This document shows positions 25,780-34,218 of a stretch of 64,000 nucleotides of DNA, one piece after another. The notes beneath the pieces were generated by a model. The model saw nothing but the letters and a program-made list of their open reading frames with translations, did no database searches and was not told the origin of the DNA. The DNA is from Cellulomonas sp. URHD0024 (GTDB taxonomy: Bacteria; Actinomycetota; Actinomycetes; Actinomycetales; Cellulomonadaceae): NCBI RefSeq assembly GCF_000426185.1, contig NZ_AUEW01000001.1, positions 558,001 through 622,000 of the forward strand, given 5' to 3'. Within the stretch, counting starts at the first letter, position 1; every line of letters starts with the position of its first letter. Both the position numbers and the translations under genes were made by a program.

Positions 25780-27162
25780 TCACGCCGAGTCGCGGCTGAC
25801 GGCAGGTTGGAGGTCGCTCTCGAGCAGACCCATGGCGAAGAGCGCCGCGCCGTACGCGGTGTCCTGATCGCGACTGGAGACGACGAGCCCGGGCAGCACC
25901 GCGGCGCGTGCTCGCTGGACGCTCGCCATCCCGGCCCACCCACCGGTGAGCAGGCTGGAACGGGCCGGCGGGACCACCCGGTCCATGGCGTCGACGAGGA
26001 GCTGGATCTCGTCGTTGCTGTGCCGCAGCACCGCGTTGAACAGCTCCGCCGGGCTGACGCCGTCCCCGCGGACGGTCAGGGCAAGCACCCCGTCGTCGTT
26101 GCGGGCACCGCTGACGTGGATGCTGCCCGGGTCGAGCGCACCCTCGAGCGGCAGGCCGGCAGCCTCGGCGTCCAGCCTGTCTCGGCCCGCGCGGTCCGTG
26201 ATCCCGGACAGCTGCAGGGCGCGTCGCATGAGCAGCCCGCTCTTGACGCCCGCGACGATCACGGACTGGCCGGGGATGACGTGGCGGACGCAGTTGATGA
26301 GGTGCTGGGCGAGCTGGGCGCGGGCGTCGAACGACAACGGCTCGTCGACGACGCGCAGGAGCACCTCCGCAGTCCCCATGGACACGTGGTACCGGTCGTG
26401 GGCGATGACGCCGCCGGACACCGCGGAGACGAGGTGGTCATGGCCGGCGACCGTGATCTCCGCGCCGGCGAACCCGGCAGGGACCCAGCCGGCCGTGGCC
26501 GCCCCGAGCCGGGTGCCGGCGTGCACGAGCGGAGGCAGCAGGCGCTCCGACGCGCCGAGATGGTCGATCAGCTCGAGCCAGGGCTCTCCCGTGTCCTGGT
26601 CCAGAAGACCTGTCCGTGAGGCCAGGGAGTACTCGCTCACCCCGTCCGCGCCCATGCTCGCGGCGACGAACTCCGGCAGGTTGAACCACCGCACGTCGCG
26701 CAGGTCCACCCCGCCGTCGCGCAGGTGGATCAGCTTCGCCACGGACACCTGCGCGCCCACCGGAAGTCCGGTGCGCCCCGCGAACTGCTCGAGCATGTGG
26801 GCGGGCAAGGACTCGATCTCGGGGCGGCCGCGCGGATCGAACCAGGCGATGCCCGGGGCGACCGCGGCGCCGTCGCGACCGACCAGGAACCCGGTCTCCC
26901 CCATGCCGGAGACGGCGACCACCTCGACCGCGGCACGCCGATCGCCCGTGGCATCCCGCAGGTCGTGGGCAGCGGTTGCCAGGAGCGTCCGGATGCTGCC
27001 GATCAGGGCGTCCGCGTCGAGCTCCGTCGTACCGCTCGGGCCCGGGCGCCACGGCGTCGGCCGCTGCCGGACCAGCACCTCGTTCCCACCCTCGTCGGCG
27101 ATCAGGACCTTGATCCCCGTGCTGCCGAGATCCAGCCCGGCCACGAGTCGTCCGCTCACCAC
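25780..27162 (-). CDS. FGGY-family carbohydrate kinase
   Basis: A 460-residue actin-fold sugar kinase (xylulokinase/YoaC-like). The N-terminal phosphate loop is GLDLGSTGIK (9-18), the middle has GMGETGFLV and PGIAWFDPRGRPE, and the ATP-binding GGWAGMASVQRAR lies near the C-terminus. It starts at tandem GTG codons (27162 or 27159), with GGAGGAA about a dozen bases upstream. As first gene of the aldolase-kinase-lacI operon, and with two operators about 100 bases upstream, it is the entry kinase for the ketose. Which sugar it phosphorylates is not determined by the motifs. Confidence 0.88.
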   Translation of the reverse strand: MVSGRLVAGLDLGSTGIKVLIADEGGNEVLVRQRPTPWRPGPSGTTELDADALIGSIRTLLATAAHDLRDATGDRRAAVEVVAVSGMGETGFLVGRDGAAVAPGIAWFDPRGRPEIESLPAHMLEQFAGRTGLPVGAQVSVAKLIHLRDGGVDLRDVRWFNLPEFVAASMGADGVSEYSLASRTGLLDQDTGEPWLELIDHLGASERLLPPLVHAGTRLGAATAGWVPAGFAGAEITVAGHDHLVSAVSGGVIAHDRYHVSMGTAEVLLRVVDEPLSFDARAQLAQHLINCVRHVIPGQSVIVAGVKSGLLMRRALQLSGITDRAGRDRLDAEAAGLPLEGALDPGSIHVSGARNDDGVLALTVRGDGVSPAELFNAVLRHSNDEIQLLVDAMDRVVPPARSSLLTGGWAGMASVQRARAAVLPGLVVSSRDQDTAYGAALFAMGLLESDLQPAVSRDSA

Positions 27163-27256
27163 TGCCCCACTGCTTCCTCCATCGAACGTCTTGATCGTCG
27201 AGCCGAAGGTCGCTCGCGCGTTCTCCCGAGCGGTCCGCGGTCGTGGAGCCACCGTC

Positions 27257-27283
27257 TGACACCGGTGTCTGACACCGGTGTCA
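27257..27283 (-). promoter_or_regulatory. Double O1-type operator upstream of the FGGY kinase operon
   Basis: TGACACCGGTGTCT (27257-27270) and TGACACCGGTGTCA (27270-27283) sit end to end, sharing one base, with centres 13 bases apart. They repeat the O1 half-site at 21185, linking both operons into one regulon. The rest of the 360-base gap to the LLM gene (27163-27522) shows no gene; it must contain promoters for both directions. Confidence 0.85.
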
Positions 27284-27522
27284 TGATGCGTGCTGAGGGC
27301 GGTGCCTGTCAATCCCTCCAGCCATCACCCAGCTGGTTCGGCGGCCCGGCGCCGGCCGCGGCCGACGACCGTGCATCCCCGGGACCTGCACCGACGGACC
27401 TCCGCGGAAGGTGCCGACGGGTCCGCATCGTGAGCAATGGCGCGCAGGCATTGACCGACGCCCGGTGGCTTCCTACGGTGCGCCGCGTCTCACGCGTCCG
27501 CGCCCAACCGGAAGGCCAGAAC

Positions 27523-28638
27523 ATGCCCGTCGAGTTCCTCGGAATCGCCACCACGAGCGACGCCTCCGAGACCACCGCCGCGACCACCCGACCGATCGAC
27601 CTCGGGTATCTCGAGCGCATCGTCCGGACGCACCAGGACAACGGCTGGACCCGTGTGCTCTTCGCCTACGGCTCCGGCGGCCTGGAGCCGTCGGCCCTCG
27701 CCGGGTACATCGCGGGCCGGCTCGACTCGATCGAGCTGCTTCTCGCCCACCGTCCCAACGTCTCCTACCCGACGTTCGCCGCCAAGACGTTCGCGACCCT
27801 CGACCAGGTGTCGCAGGGACGGCTGTCCGTCCACTTCATCACCGGTGGCAGCGACCACGAGCAGGCGCGCGAGGGCGACCGGCTGACCAAGGACGAGCGC
27901 TACGCCCGGACGCGCGAGTACATCCAGATCGTGAAGAAGGCCTGGTCCAGCACCGAGCCGTTCGACCACCACGGCGAGTTCTACGACTTCGACGACTTCA
28001 TCCTCGACGCCAAGGCGTTCGAGGGCCGATTGCCGACGATCTCGTTCGGCGGGTCGTCCGACGCGGCCTACCGGGTCGGCGCGGCCGAGGCCGACATCTA
28101 CGCCGTCTGGGGCGAGCCGTTGGTCAACACCGCGGAGCAGATCGCCCGGGTGCACGCCGAAGCCGCCGCTGCGGGGCGAGCGACGCCGCCGCGCATCCAT
28201 GCCGCATTCCGCCCGATCATCGCGCCCACCGAGGAGCTCGCCTGGGAGAAGGCCCACGACGTCGTCGCCCGGATCGAGGCCCGAAAGGCCGCCCTCGCCG
28301 GCGTGTCGTCGCGCTGGTCCTCGGGGCCGCCCCAGAACGCGGGCTCGCAGCGACTGCTGGCGATCGCCGAGCAGGGAGATCGCTTCGACACCGCGCTCTG
28401 GACGGCGACCACCAAGGCCACCGGCGGCGCCGGCAACTCCAACGCACTCGTCGGCACCCCCGAGACCGTCGCCGAGGCGCTGCTCGCGTACTACGACCTC
28501 GGCGTGCGGATCATCTCTGCACGCGGCTACGACCTGCTGGACGACGCCACCGACTTCGGTCGGTACGTCATCCCCATCGTCAAGGAGGAGGTCGCCAAGC
28601 GCGACAAGGAGGCGGCCGCACAGGGCGCCGCTGCGTGA
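27523..28638 (+). CDS. LLM-class FMN-dependent monooxygenase, SsuD-like
   Basis: A 371-residue luciferase-like TIM-barrel protein of the alkanesulfonate monooxygenase group, which uses FMNH2 from a separate reductase. Family segments include TRVLFAYGSG, HRPNVSYPTFAAKTFATLDQ near residues 82-101, the GRLSVHFITGGSDHEQAREGD flavin-site region (split around 104-124), and SFGGSSDAAYRVGAAEADIYAVWGEP. The ATG at 27523 follows GGAAGG. No ssuABC or reductase gene is adjacent, so sulfonate as substrate is uncertain and another organosulfur or amine compound is possible. Confidence 0.85.
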   Translation: MPVEFLGIATTSDASETTAATTRPIDLGYLERIVRTHQDNGWTRVLFAYGSGGLEPSALAGYIAGRLDSIELLLAHRPNVSYPTFAAKTFATLDQVSQGRLSVHFITGGSDHEQAREGDRLTKDERYARTREYIQIVKKAWSSTEPFDHHGEFYDFDDFILDAKAFEGRLPTISFGGSSDAAYRVGAAEADIYAVWGEPLVNTAEQIARVHAEAAAAGRATPPRIHAAFRPIIAPTEELAWEKAHDVVARIEARKAALAGVSSRWSSGPPQNAGSQRLLAIAEQGDRFDTALWTATTKATGGAGNSNALVGTPETVAEALLAYYDLGVRIISARGYDLLDDATDFGRYVIPIVKEEVAKRDKEAAAQGAAA

Positions 28639-28870
28639 CGTGAGGCGACCCGATGTCCGGCGCACTGGCCACTGGACCAGGCTTCGGGCATCGGGCCCCG
28701 CCACGGCCGAGCGTGGATGCCGGTCGTCACGGTGCGCCACAGCCGGTGCGCAGGTGCCTTCGCGCGCCGGGGCGTACGGTCGTAGCGGCTGACCACAGAG
28801 GCGAGCCCGGGTCGCCAAGTCGCGGTCGGCCGGAGCGCGAGCGGCGCAGCCAGGAGGGACGCAGCGGGGG

Positions 28871-29605
28871 ATGGACGAGGCGACGCGCACCGCCGCGATC
28901 ACGGAACTGCAGGCCGTCCTGCTCGAGACGGTCGGCATCGAGGAGTTCCTCGACGGGGTGGCCGACGCAGCAGCACGACAGGTAGGGCCTGCGACATCGG
29001 CGACGATCACCCTGCGCCGCGACGGTAGACCGACGCTCGTCGCCGCGAGCGATCCGCGCGCTGCCGAGTGCGACGAGGTCGAGTACGCGGTCGAGGAGGG
29101 GCCGTGCCTGAGCTCGATCGACCTCGGTCGGCTCATCCACGTCCCGGACATCGCGACGGAGACCCAGTGGCCGGCCTGGCGGGCTGCGGCGCGGGGCAAC
29201 GGCTACAGGTCGGCGGCGGCTCTCCCCCGGTCCGTCCGGCCCGCGACACACATCGCGCTCAACCTGTACGCCGTCGACGCGCACGCCTGGAACGAGTCCG
29301 CGATCGAGGTCGCCGACCTGTACGCCGACGAGGCCGCGCGAGCGGTCGCCCTGTGCCTGCGGACTGCCGACCTGGCCGAGATGAACGCCGACCTCCGGGC
29401 GGCCCTCGCGTCGCGTGCCGTGATCGACCAGGCCCTCGGCGTCGTCATGGCACAGAACCGTTGCTCCCCGGACAAGGCGATGGCGATCCTGCGCAGCGCG
29501 TCCCAGCACCGCAAGGTGAAGCTTCGGGAGGTGGCAGCCATCGTCGTCGAAGCCGTCGCCGGCACCCCGGCTCGGACGGTCGACACCTTCCAGCAACGCA
29601 ACTGA
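28871..29605 (+). CDS. GAF-ANTAR domain RNA-binding regulator
   Basis: A 244-residue cytoplasmic regulator. Residues 15-165 form a GAF-type sensor (TLRRDGRPTLVAAS, YAVEEGPCLSSIDLGRLIHVPDI). Residues 180-235 form the three-helix ANTAR domain with its conserved pattern ASRAVIDQALGVVMAQNRCS. ANTAR proteins bind paired stem-loops in nascent RNA and prevent termination. No kinase or receiver is fused, so the input is probably a small ligand or redox signal. A second ANTAR gene follows 310 bases downstream in the same orientation. Confidence 0.9.
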   Translation: MDEATRTAAITELQAVLLETVGIEEFLDGVADAAARQVGPATSATITLRRDGRPTLVAASDPRAAECDEVEYAVEEGPCLSSIDLGRLIHVPDIATETQWPAWRAAARGNGYRSAAALPRSVRPATHIALNLYAVDAHAWNESAIEVADLYADEAARAVALCLRTADLAEMNADLRAALASRAVIDQALGVVMAQNRCSPDKAMAILRSASQHRKVKLREVAAIVVEAVAGTPARTVDTFQQRN

Positions 29606-29641
29606 CCCGACGAGCGCCTTGCGGTGGCGCGACGGTCGCCG

Positions 29642-29790
29642 TGGCCTTAGCGTCCGACGTGCCGGGCTGACTCGTCGGCCCGTGCACCTTTGCCCGGGAC
29701 AGGAAACGTCGCCGGGTACGGCAGGTGCGCAGCGCGTGCGCCGCACCGCGACAGAGGACACCCGTCGCTCGGGCATGCCCCGATCCCCGC
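29642..29790 (+). ncRNA. Conserved structured leader, copy A, upstream of PAS-ANTAR gene
   Basis: This part of the 310-base gap resembles the sequence at 32852-32990 in order and content. A TGGCCTTAGCGTCC promoter-like start comes first, then a hairpin GTGCCGGGC/GCCCGTGCAC. A 24-base core at 29692-29715 (CCCGG-GAC-loop AGGAAAC-GTC-g-CCGGG) follows, then GGTGCG/CGCACC and GCGAC/GTCGC hairpins. Compensating changes between copies keep the stems. The role is not known; it could be an ANTAR target or another cis-acting RNA. Confidence 0.5.
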
Positions 29791-29914
29791 CGGATCGGCG
29801 CCCGCCCTGCTCCCACATCCCACCCCGCGCCGCGCTCGACGCCGACCGACTCCCGGGCGCCGACGCCCCATCCACAGACGCTCGACCCTCCGAGCGGCTA
29901 GGAGGAGGAACCCC

Positions 29915-30661
29915 ATGGCCCTACACATGCAGCGACCCGGCGAAACCGGGCCGACCCCCGTACGCTCCTGCGCCGACGCGAGCCGGCTGCCTGCCTCCAC
30001 AGTGCCCACGACGGCCACGGACGGCGGTACCGCATCCCCGGCGCCGACCGGCCGGTTCACCTTCTCCCCCCTCACCGAGCGCTGGCAGTGGTCTGACGCG
30101 ATGTACGCCCTCCACGGCTTGGAACCGGGCGACGTCGTTCCCACGGCGGGCCTCTTCGCGCGCCACGTGCACCCCGACGACCGGTCGTTGGTCGAGGCGG
30201 TGCTGCAGCTGGGCCGTTCCCGAGAAGCCGGCTGCGAGTACCGGCTCGTCGACATGGCCGGCGCCGAACGAGCAGCGACACTGGCCGTCAGCCCTGCGCC
30301 CGACGGGTCCGTCACCGGCCTCGTCGTGGACGTGACGAGAACGCGCAGCCGGGCCGTGGCCGAGGCCGTGGACGGACATCTCGCTCTCGCGCTCGAGTCC
30401 CGAACGGTCATCGACCAGGCGAAGGGCGTCGTCATGTCGACGTTCGGAACCGACAGCGAGACTGCCTTCGCCTCTCTCGTGAGCATCTCGCAGCGCGAGA
30501 ACATCCGGGTCCGCGCCATTGCCGAGCTGATCCGCACGGCGGCGGAGCACGGCGGTCTCGACCCGGCCCTCCGAGCGGTCGTCCGGAGCGGGCTCGACGC
30601 GGTCTCGGAGCGGGCGGCGACGTCCCGGCGGGACGTGCCCATGAGGTCGCAGGTCGGCTGA
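29915..30661 (+). CDS. PAS-ANTAR domain RNA-binding regulator
   Basis: A 248-residue protein with a PAS fold at about residues 50-135 (FSPLTERWQWSDAMYALHG, then FARHVHPDDRSLV, the usual PAS-3 type ending) and an ANTAR domain at about 155-210 containing ALESRTVIDQAKGVVMSTFG. The ATG at 29915 has AGGAGGAGGAA immediately upstream. It probably senses a small molecule or redox state and acts as a transcription antiterminator. Its own mRNA carries the long conserved leader described above, which makes autoregulation plausible. Confidence 0.9.
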   Translation: MALHMQRPGETGPTPVRSCADASRLPASTVPTTATDGGTASPAPTGRFTFSPLTERWQWSDAMYALHGLEPGDVVPTAGLFARHVHPDDRSLVEAVLQLGRSREAGCEYRLVDMAGAERAATLAVSPAPDGSVTGLVVDVTRTRSRAVAEAVDGHLALALESRTVIDQAKGVVMSTFGTDSETAFASLVSISQRENIRVRAIAELIRTAAEHGGLDPALRAVVRSGLDAVSERAATSRRDVPMRSQVG

Positions 30662-30751
30662 CCGGATCGAGGCTCGGCGGGCAGGGGGACCCCTGCCCGG
30701 CGAGGGGTGCGCCCGGTCGCACGGCGGTCCGTACCGCACCAGACTCGGGAC

Positions 30752-32245
30752 GTGCCAGACGGGACGCACCAGAGCGAACCCCTCGACGAGTACCGCGCCA
30801 AGCGGGACCCGGCGCGCACGCCCGAGCCCGTCCCGGCGCCGGGCGCCGTCCCCGGCGCGGCCCTGAGCCCGGGCGCGGGTCGAGGCTTCGTCGTCCAGGA
30901 GCATCACGCCCGAGCCCTGCACTGGGACTTCCGCCTGGAGCGCGACGGCGTCCTCGTGTCCTGGGCCGTCCCCAAAGGTCTGCCGCTGGACCAGAAGACC
31001 AACCACCTCGCTGTGCACACGGAGGACCATCCGCTCGAGTACGCGACGTTCGAGGGCGAGATCGGTGCCGGCGAGTACGGCGGCGGGCAGGTCACCGTCT
31101 GGGACCGCGGCACGTACGACCTGGTGAAGTGGTCGCCGCGCGAGGTCCAGGTGGTCCTCCACGGCGAACGCGTGCAGGGCCGCTACGTGCTGTTCGCCAC
31201 GGGCGCCAAGGGCGCCGCGCCCGACGCCGGGAAGAACTGGATGGTGCATCGGATGGATCCCCCGACCCGACCCGACTGGGAGCCGGTGCCCGCGCTCGTG
31301 CGCCCGATGCTCGCGGTGCCCGGCGACCTGCCGGAGGACGACGAAGGCTGGGCGTACGAGATGAAGTGGGACGGGGTCCGCGCGGTCGCCTACGTCGACG
31401 GGGGCCGGGTGCGCCTCATGTCCCGCAACGACCTCGACATCACTCGCTCCTACCCTGAGGTTGCCCGGATGGGCGAGCAGCTCGGGTCGACGCCCGTGGT
31501 CCTGGACGGCGAGCTCGTGGCCTTCGACGCGGGCGGCGCGCCCGACTTCGGGCGCCTCCAGCAGCGGATGCACGTCGCCGATCCCGCCGTGGCGCGACGC
31601 CTGGCTCGCTCCGTGCCCGTCGTCTACCTCGTGTTCGACGTGCTCCACCTCGACGGCCGGTCGACGCTCGACCTGCCGTACGACGAGCGGCGCACCCTTC
31701 TGGAGCGGCTGGGGCTCGCAGGCCCCTCCTGGCAGACCCCGGCGTCGTTCCCCGGACCCGGCGCCGACGTCCTGGCGGCCAGCCGCGAGAATCGTCTCGA
31801 GGGTGTCCTCGTCAAGCGGCGCTCCGCGACCTACCGTCCAGGCAGGCGCTCGTCGGACTGGCTCAAGGTCAAGCACGTGCACATGCAGGAGGTGGTGGTC
31901 GTGGGCTGGCGACCGGGCAAGGGCAGGCGCGCGAACACCATCGGATCGCTGGTCCTCGCCGTTCCCCAGGACGGTGTGCTCCGTCCCGTCGGTGGCGTCG
32001 GCACGGGCTTCACCGACCGGATGCTCGATGACCTCCGGTCGCGTCTGCTCCCGCTCGAGCGACCGACGTCTCCCTTCCAGGAGCGCCTGCCGTCCGCCGA
32101 GGTCCGCGATGTCCGCTGGGTGCGTCCGGAGCTCGTCGGAGAGGTCGCCTACACCGAGTGGACCGGCGACGGGCGGCTGCGGCATCCGGCCTGGCGCGGT
32201 CTTCGGCCCGACAAGGACCCCCACGACGTGGAGCGGGAGATCTGA
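30752..32245 (+). CDS. ligD: ATP-dependent DNA ligase D with phosphoesterase domain, no polymerase
   Basis: A 497-residue LigD-type protein for nonhomologous end joining. The N-terminal 3'-phosphoesterase domain (about 45-165) has QEHHARALHWDFRLE with catalytic-type histidines. The ligase domain starts near 180 and has the adenylated K205 in EMKWDGVRA, then LDGELVAFD, LEGVLVKRR and the OB fold with DWLKVKHV. The polymerase module of full-length LigD is absent, and no ku gene is visible within the window. The GTG at 30752 gives the usual DEYRAKRD start; an upstream GTG at 30707 is possible. Confidence 0.9.
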   Translation: MPDGTHQSEPLDEYRAKRDPARTPEPVPAPGAVPGAALSPGAGRGFVVQEHHARALHWDFRLERDGVLVSWAVPKGLPLDQKTNHLAVHTEDHPLEYATFEGEIGAGEYGGGQVTVWDRGTYDLVKWSPREVQVVLHGERVQGRYVLFATGAKGAAPDAGKNWMVHRMDPPTRPDWEPVPALVRPMLAVPGDLPEDDEGWAYEMKWDGVRAVAYVDGGRVRLMSRNDLDITRSYPEVARMGEQLGSTPVVLDGELVAFDAGGAPDFGRLQQRMHVADPAVARRLARSVPVVYLVFDVLHLDGRSTLDLPYDERRTLLERLGLAGPSWQTPASFPGPGADVLAASRENRLEGVLVKRRSATYRPGRRSSDWLKVKHVHMQEVVVVGWRPGKGRRANTIGSLVLAVPQDGVLRPVGGVGTGFTDRMLDDLRSRLLPLERPTSPFQERLPSAEVRDVRWVRPELVGEVAYTEWTGDGRLRHPAWRGLRPDKDPHDVEREI

Positions 32246-32246
32246 C

Positions 32247-32265
32247 GGCCCGCTACGTCCGGGCC
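32247..32265. terminator. Small hairpin between convergent ligD and phosphoesterase genes
   Basis: GGCCCG/CGGGCC inverted repeat with a seven-base loop directly after the ligD stop and overlapping the stop of the convergent gene. It is short and has no U-tract, so this is a weak call. Confidence 0.35.
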
Positions 32266-32756
32266 TGCAGCCGGTGCAGGACCACGTCGACCAGCGCGCT
32301 GTCGCGAACCTCCGCCGTCATGAAGGTGGCGTGGGGCTGCCGTCGGCGGTCGGTCGGCGAACCGGGGTTCAGCAGCCGCATGCCGGCGGGCGTGACGGTG
32401 TCCCACGGGATGTGGCTGTGCCCGAACACGAGCACGTCCAGGTCGCGGTGCTCGGCATCGCACCGGCGCTCGCGACCCGCGGCCTGGCCCGTCTCGTGGA
32501 CCACGCCGAGCCGGACGCCGGCGAGCTCCACGCGCGCGACCCGCGGCAGAAGAGCGTGCAGGGCGTCGCCGTCGTTGTTCCCGTGGCATCCGACGAGCCG
32601 GCGCGCCCGTCCCGAGAGGGCGGCGCAGAACTCGTCGGAGACCCAGTCGCCCGCATGGACGACGACGTCCGCGTCGTCCACCGCCGACCACACCGGTGCC
32701 GGCAGGTCGTGGGCGCGGCGCGGGATGTGGGTGTCGGCGAGCAGGACGAGTCGCAC
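32253..32756 (-). CDS. YfcE/MJ0936-type metallophosphoesterase
   Basis: Calcineurin-like phosphodiesterase of about 167 residues with all four metal motifs: ADTHIP (D, H), HAGDW, CHGNND and FGHSHIPWD. The dimetal site is therefore complete. I chose the GTG at 32756 (start VRLVLLADTH, matching the family's short N-terminus); a GTG at 32798 would add fourteen residues. It is convergent with ligD. Cellular substrates of this subgroup are poorly defined, so activity on phosphodiesters is the only safe statement. Confidence 0.85.
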   Translation of the reverse strand: MRLVLLADTHIPRRAHDLPAPVWSAVDDADVVVHAGDWVSDEFCAALSGRARRLVGCHGNNDGDALHALLPRVARVELAGVRLGVVHETGQAAGRERRCDAEHRDLDVLVFGHSHIPWDTVTPAGMRLLNPGSPTDRRRQPHATFMTAEVRDSALVDVVLHRLQART

Positions 32757-32851
32757 GAGTCGATCCAACCGGTCGGAGCACGGGCCCGCCACCGACACGG
32801 AAGCCGACCACCCGGAAGCCCAGGACGCCTGAGTGGCGGGCTCGTCGGGCC

Positions 32852-32990
32852 TGGCCTAGCGTCCCGACATACCGGTCGGAACGGTCGACCGGACAGTCGC
32901 CCGGGGCAGGAAGCGTCGCCGGACGTGGTCAGGTGCGCGGCGCAGCCCGCCCGCACACCGCGGACGAAGGACTCCTCGGGCGCAGCGCGC
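32852..32990 (+). ncRNA. Conserved structured leader, copy B, upstream of YihY gene
   Basis: Counterpart of 29642-29790. TGGCCTAGCGTCCCGAC starts the similarity. A 7-bp hairpin CCGGTCG-GAACGGT-CGACCGG replaces the unrelated-sequence hairpin of copy A, then comes the core at 32899-32922, which differs from copy A at only two of 24 positions. One of these turns an A-U pair into a G-U pair; the other is in the loop (AGGAAGC). A GGTG.GCGG/CCGC.CACC stem follows. The surrounding 340 bases (32757-33096) hold no gene. Confidence 0.5.
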
Positions 32991-33096
32991 GCCTCGCTCG
33001 AACACGGCGGTCACGGTTCCTGGGCCGCCGACCCGGTGGGGTGGCCGCCGGCCCACGGCGCTGCTGCGACCGTCGTCCCGAAGAGGTAGGGCCACC

Positions 33097-34191
33097 ATGT
33101 CCGACCAGCGCACCGACAGCACCCTGAGCACGGCCAAGGAGCATGCTCCGTCCCCCGACGACCCGCGCAAGCCCGCCTCGCCCGAGGACATCACGAAGCG
33201 CTCCTGGCGGTACGTCCTGCGCACGACCCTGCGCGAGTTCGCCAAGGACCAGTGCACGGACCTCGCAGCAGCGATGACCTACTACGCGGTTCTCGCGATC
33301 GCGCCCGCGCTGCTGGTGCTCGTCTCGATCCTCGGGCTCGTCGGAGACCCGCAGAAGATGATCGACGACGTCCTGAAGATCGTCGACGACGCGGGCGCCC
33401 CGTCCGCGGGAGAGACCCTCGAGCCGATCCTCACCCGACTGACCCAGGCGCCGGCCGCCGGCTTCACGCTCGTGCTCGGACTGGTGCTGGCCCTCTGGTC
33501 GGCGTCCGGGTACGTCGCGGCCTTCAGTCGAGGCATGAACCGCATCTACGAGATCGACGAGGGACGTCCGTTCTGGAAGCTGCGGCCAGCACTGCTCGTC
33601 GTCACGGTGACCCTGGTCGTCATCGCCGTCGTGATCGTCGCCGCACTCGTCCTGTCGGGCGCCGTCGCGAGGTCCATCGGCTCGACCATCGGCCTGAGCG
33701 ACGCCACGGTGACGGTGTGGGACATCGTGAAGTGGCCGGTCATCGCCGCCCTCGTCGTCGTGGCGATCGCCATCCTCTACCACGCGACGCCGAACGTGCG
33801 GCAGCCGAGGATTCGCTGGATCAGCGTCGGCGCCGTCGTGGCGCTCGTCGTCTGGGTGCTCGCCTCGCTCGCGCTCGGCGTGTACGTGTCGAACTTCTCG
33901 AGCTACGACAAGACCTACGGCTCGCTGGCCGGCTTGATCGTGTTCCTGCTCTGGCTGTGGATCACGAACCTGGCACTCCTGTTCGGCGCCGAGCTCGACG
34001 CCGAGCTCGAACGCGGACGCGAGCTCCAGGGCGGCATCGAGGCCGAGAAGACCATCCAGCTCCCACCGCGCGACACGCGCTCGAGCGAGAAGAGGCAGGC
34101 CAACGAGGAGAAGGACGTACTGCTCGGACGTGCGCTGCGTGAATCGCACGGGGCGAGGGGCGACGACGACAACGACGGCGCTGCGCCCTGA
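33097..34191 (+). CDS. YihY/BrkB-family inner-membrane protein
   Basis: A 364-residue polytopic protein with about six TM helices between residues 60 and 300, framed by charged cytoplasmic tails (the C-terminal tail is rich in Glu, Arg and Asp). The family signature LAAAMTYYAVLAIAPALLVLVS and the loop WSASGYVAAFSRGMNRIYE are present, as is SYDKTYGSLAG before the last helices. It was once annotated as ribonuclease BN, which is not supported. Function in actinobacteria is unknown. The gene carries the conserved leader seen also before the PAS-ANTAR gene, hinting at shared control. Confidence 0.9.
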   Translation: MSDQRTDSTLSTAKEHAPSPDDPRKPASPEDITKRSWRYVLRTTLREFAKDQCTDLAAAMTYYAVLAIAPALLVLVSILGLVGDPQKMIDDVLKIVDDAGAPSAGETLEPILTRLTQAPAAGFTLVLGLVLALWSASGYVAAFSRGMNRIYEIDEGRPFWKLRPALLVVTVTLVVIAVVIVAALVLSGAVARSIGSTIGLSDATVTVWDIVKWPVIAALVVVAIAILYHATPNVRQPRIRWISVGAVVALVVWVLASLALGVYVSNFSSYDKTYGSLAGLIVFLLWLWITNLALLFGAELDAELERGRELQGGIEAEKTIQLPPRDTRSSEKRQANEEKDVLLGRALRESHGARGDDDNDGAAP

Positions 34192-34218
34192 CGGCCGGTC
34201 GCCCTCGACGCAGTCTCC

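Noticed and set aside
29921..32224. A 767-codon minus-strand frame across the PAS-ANTAR and ligD genes
   Set aside because: Both sense genes have clear domains; the antisense translation has none.
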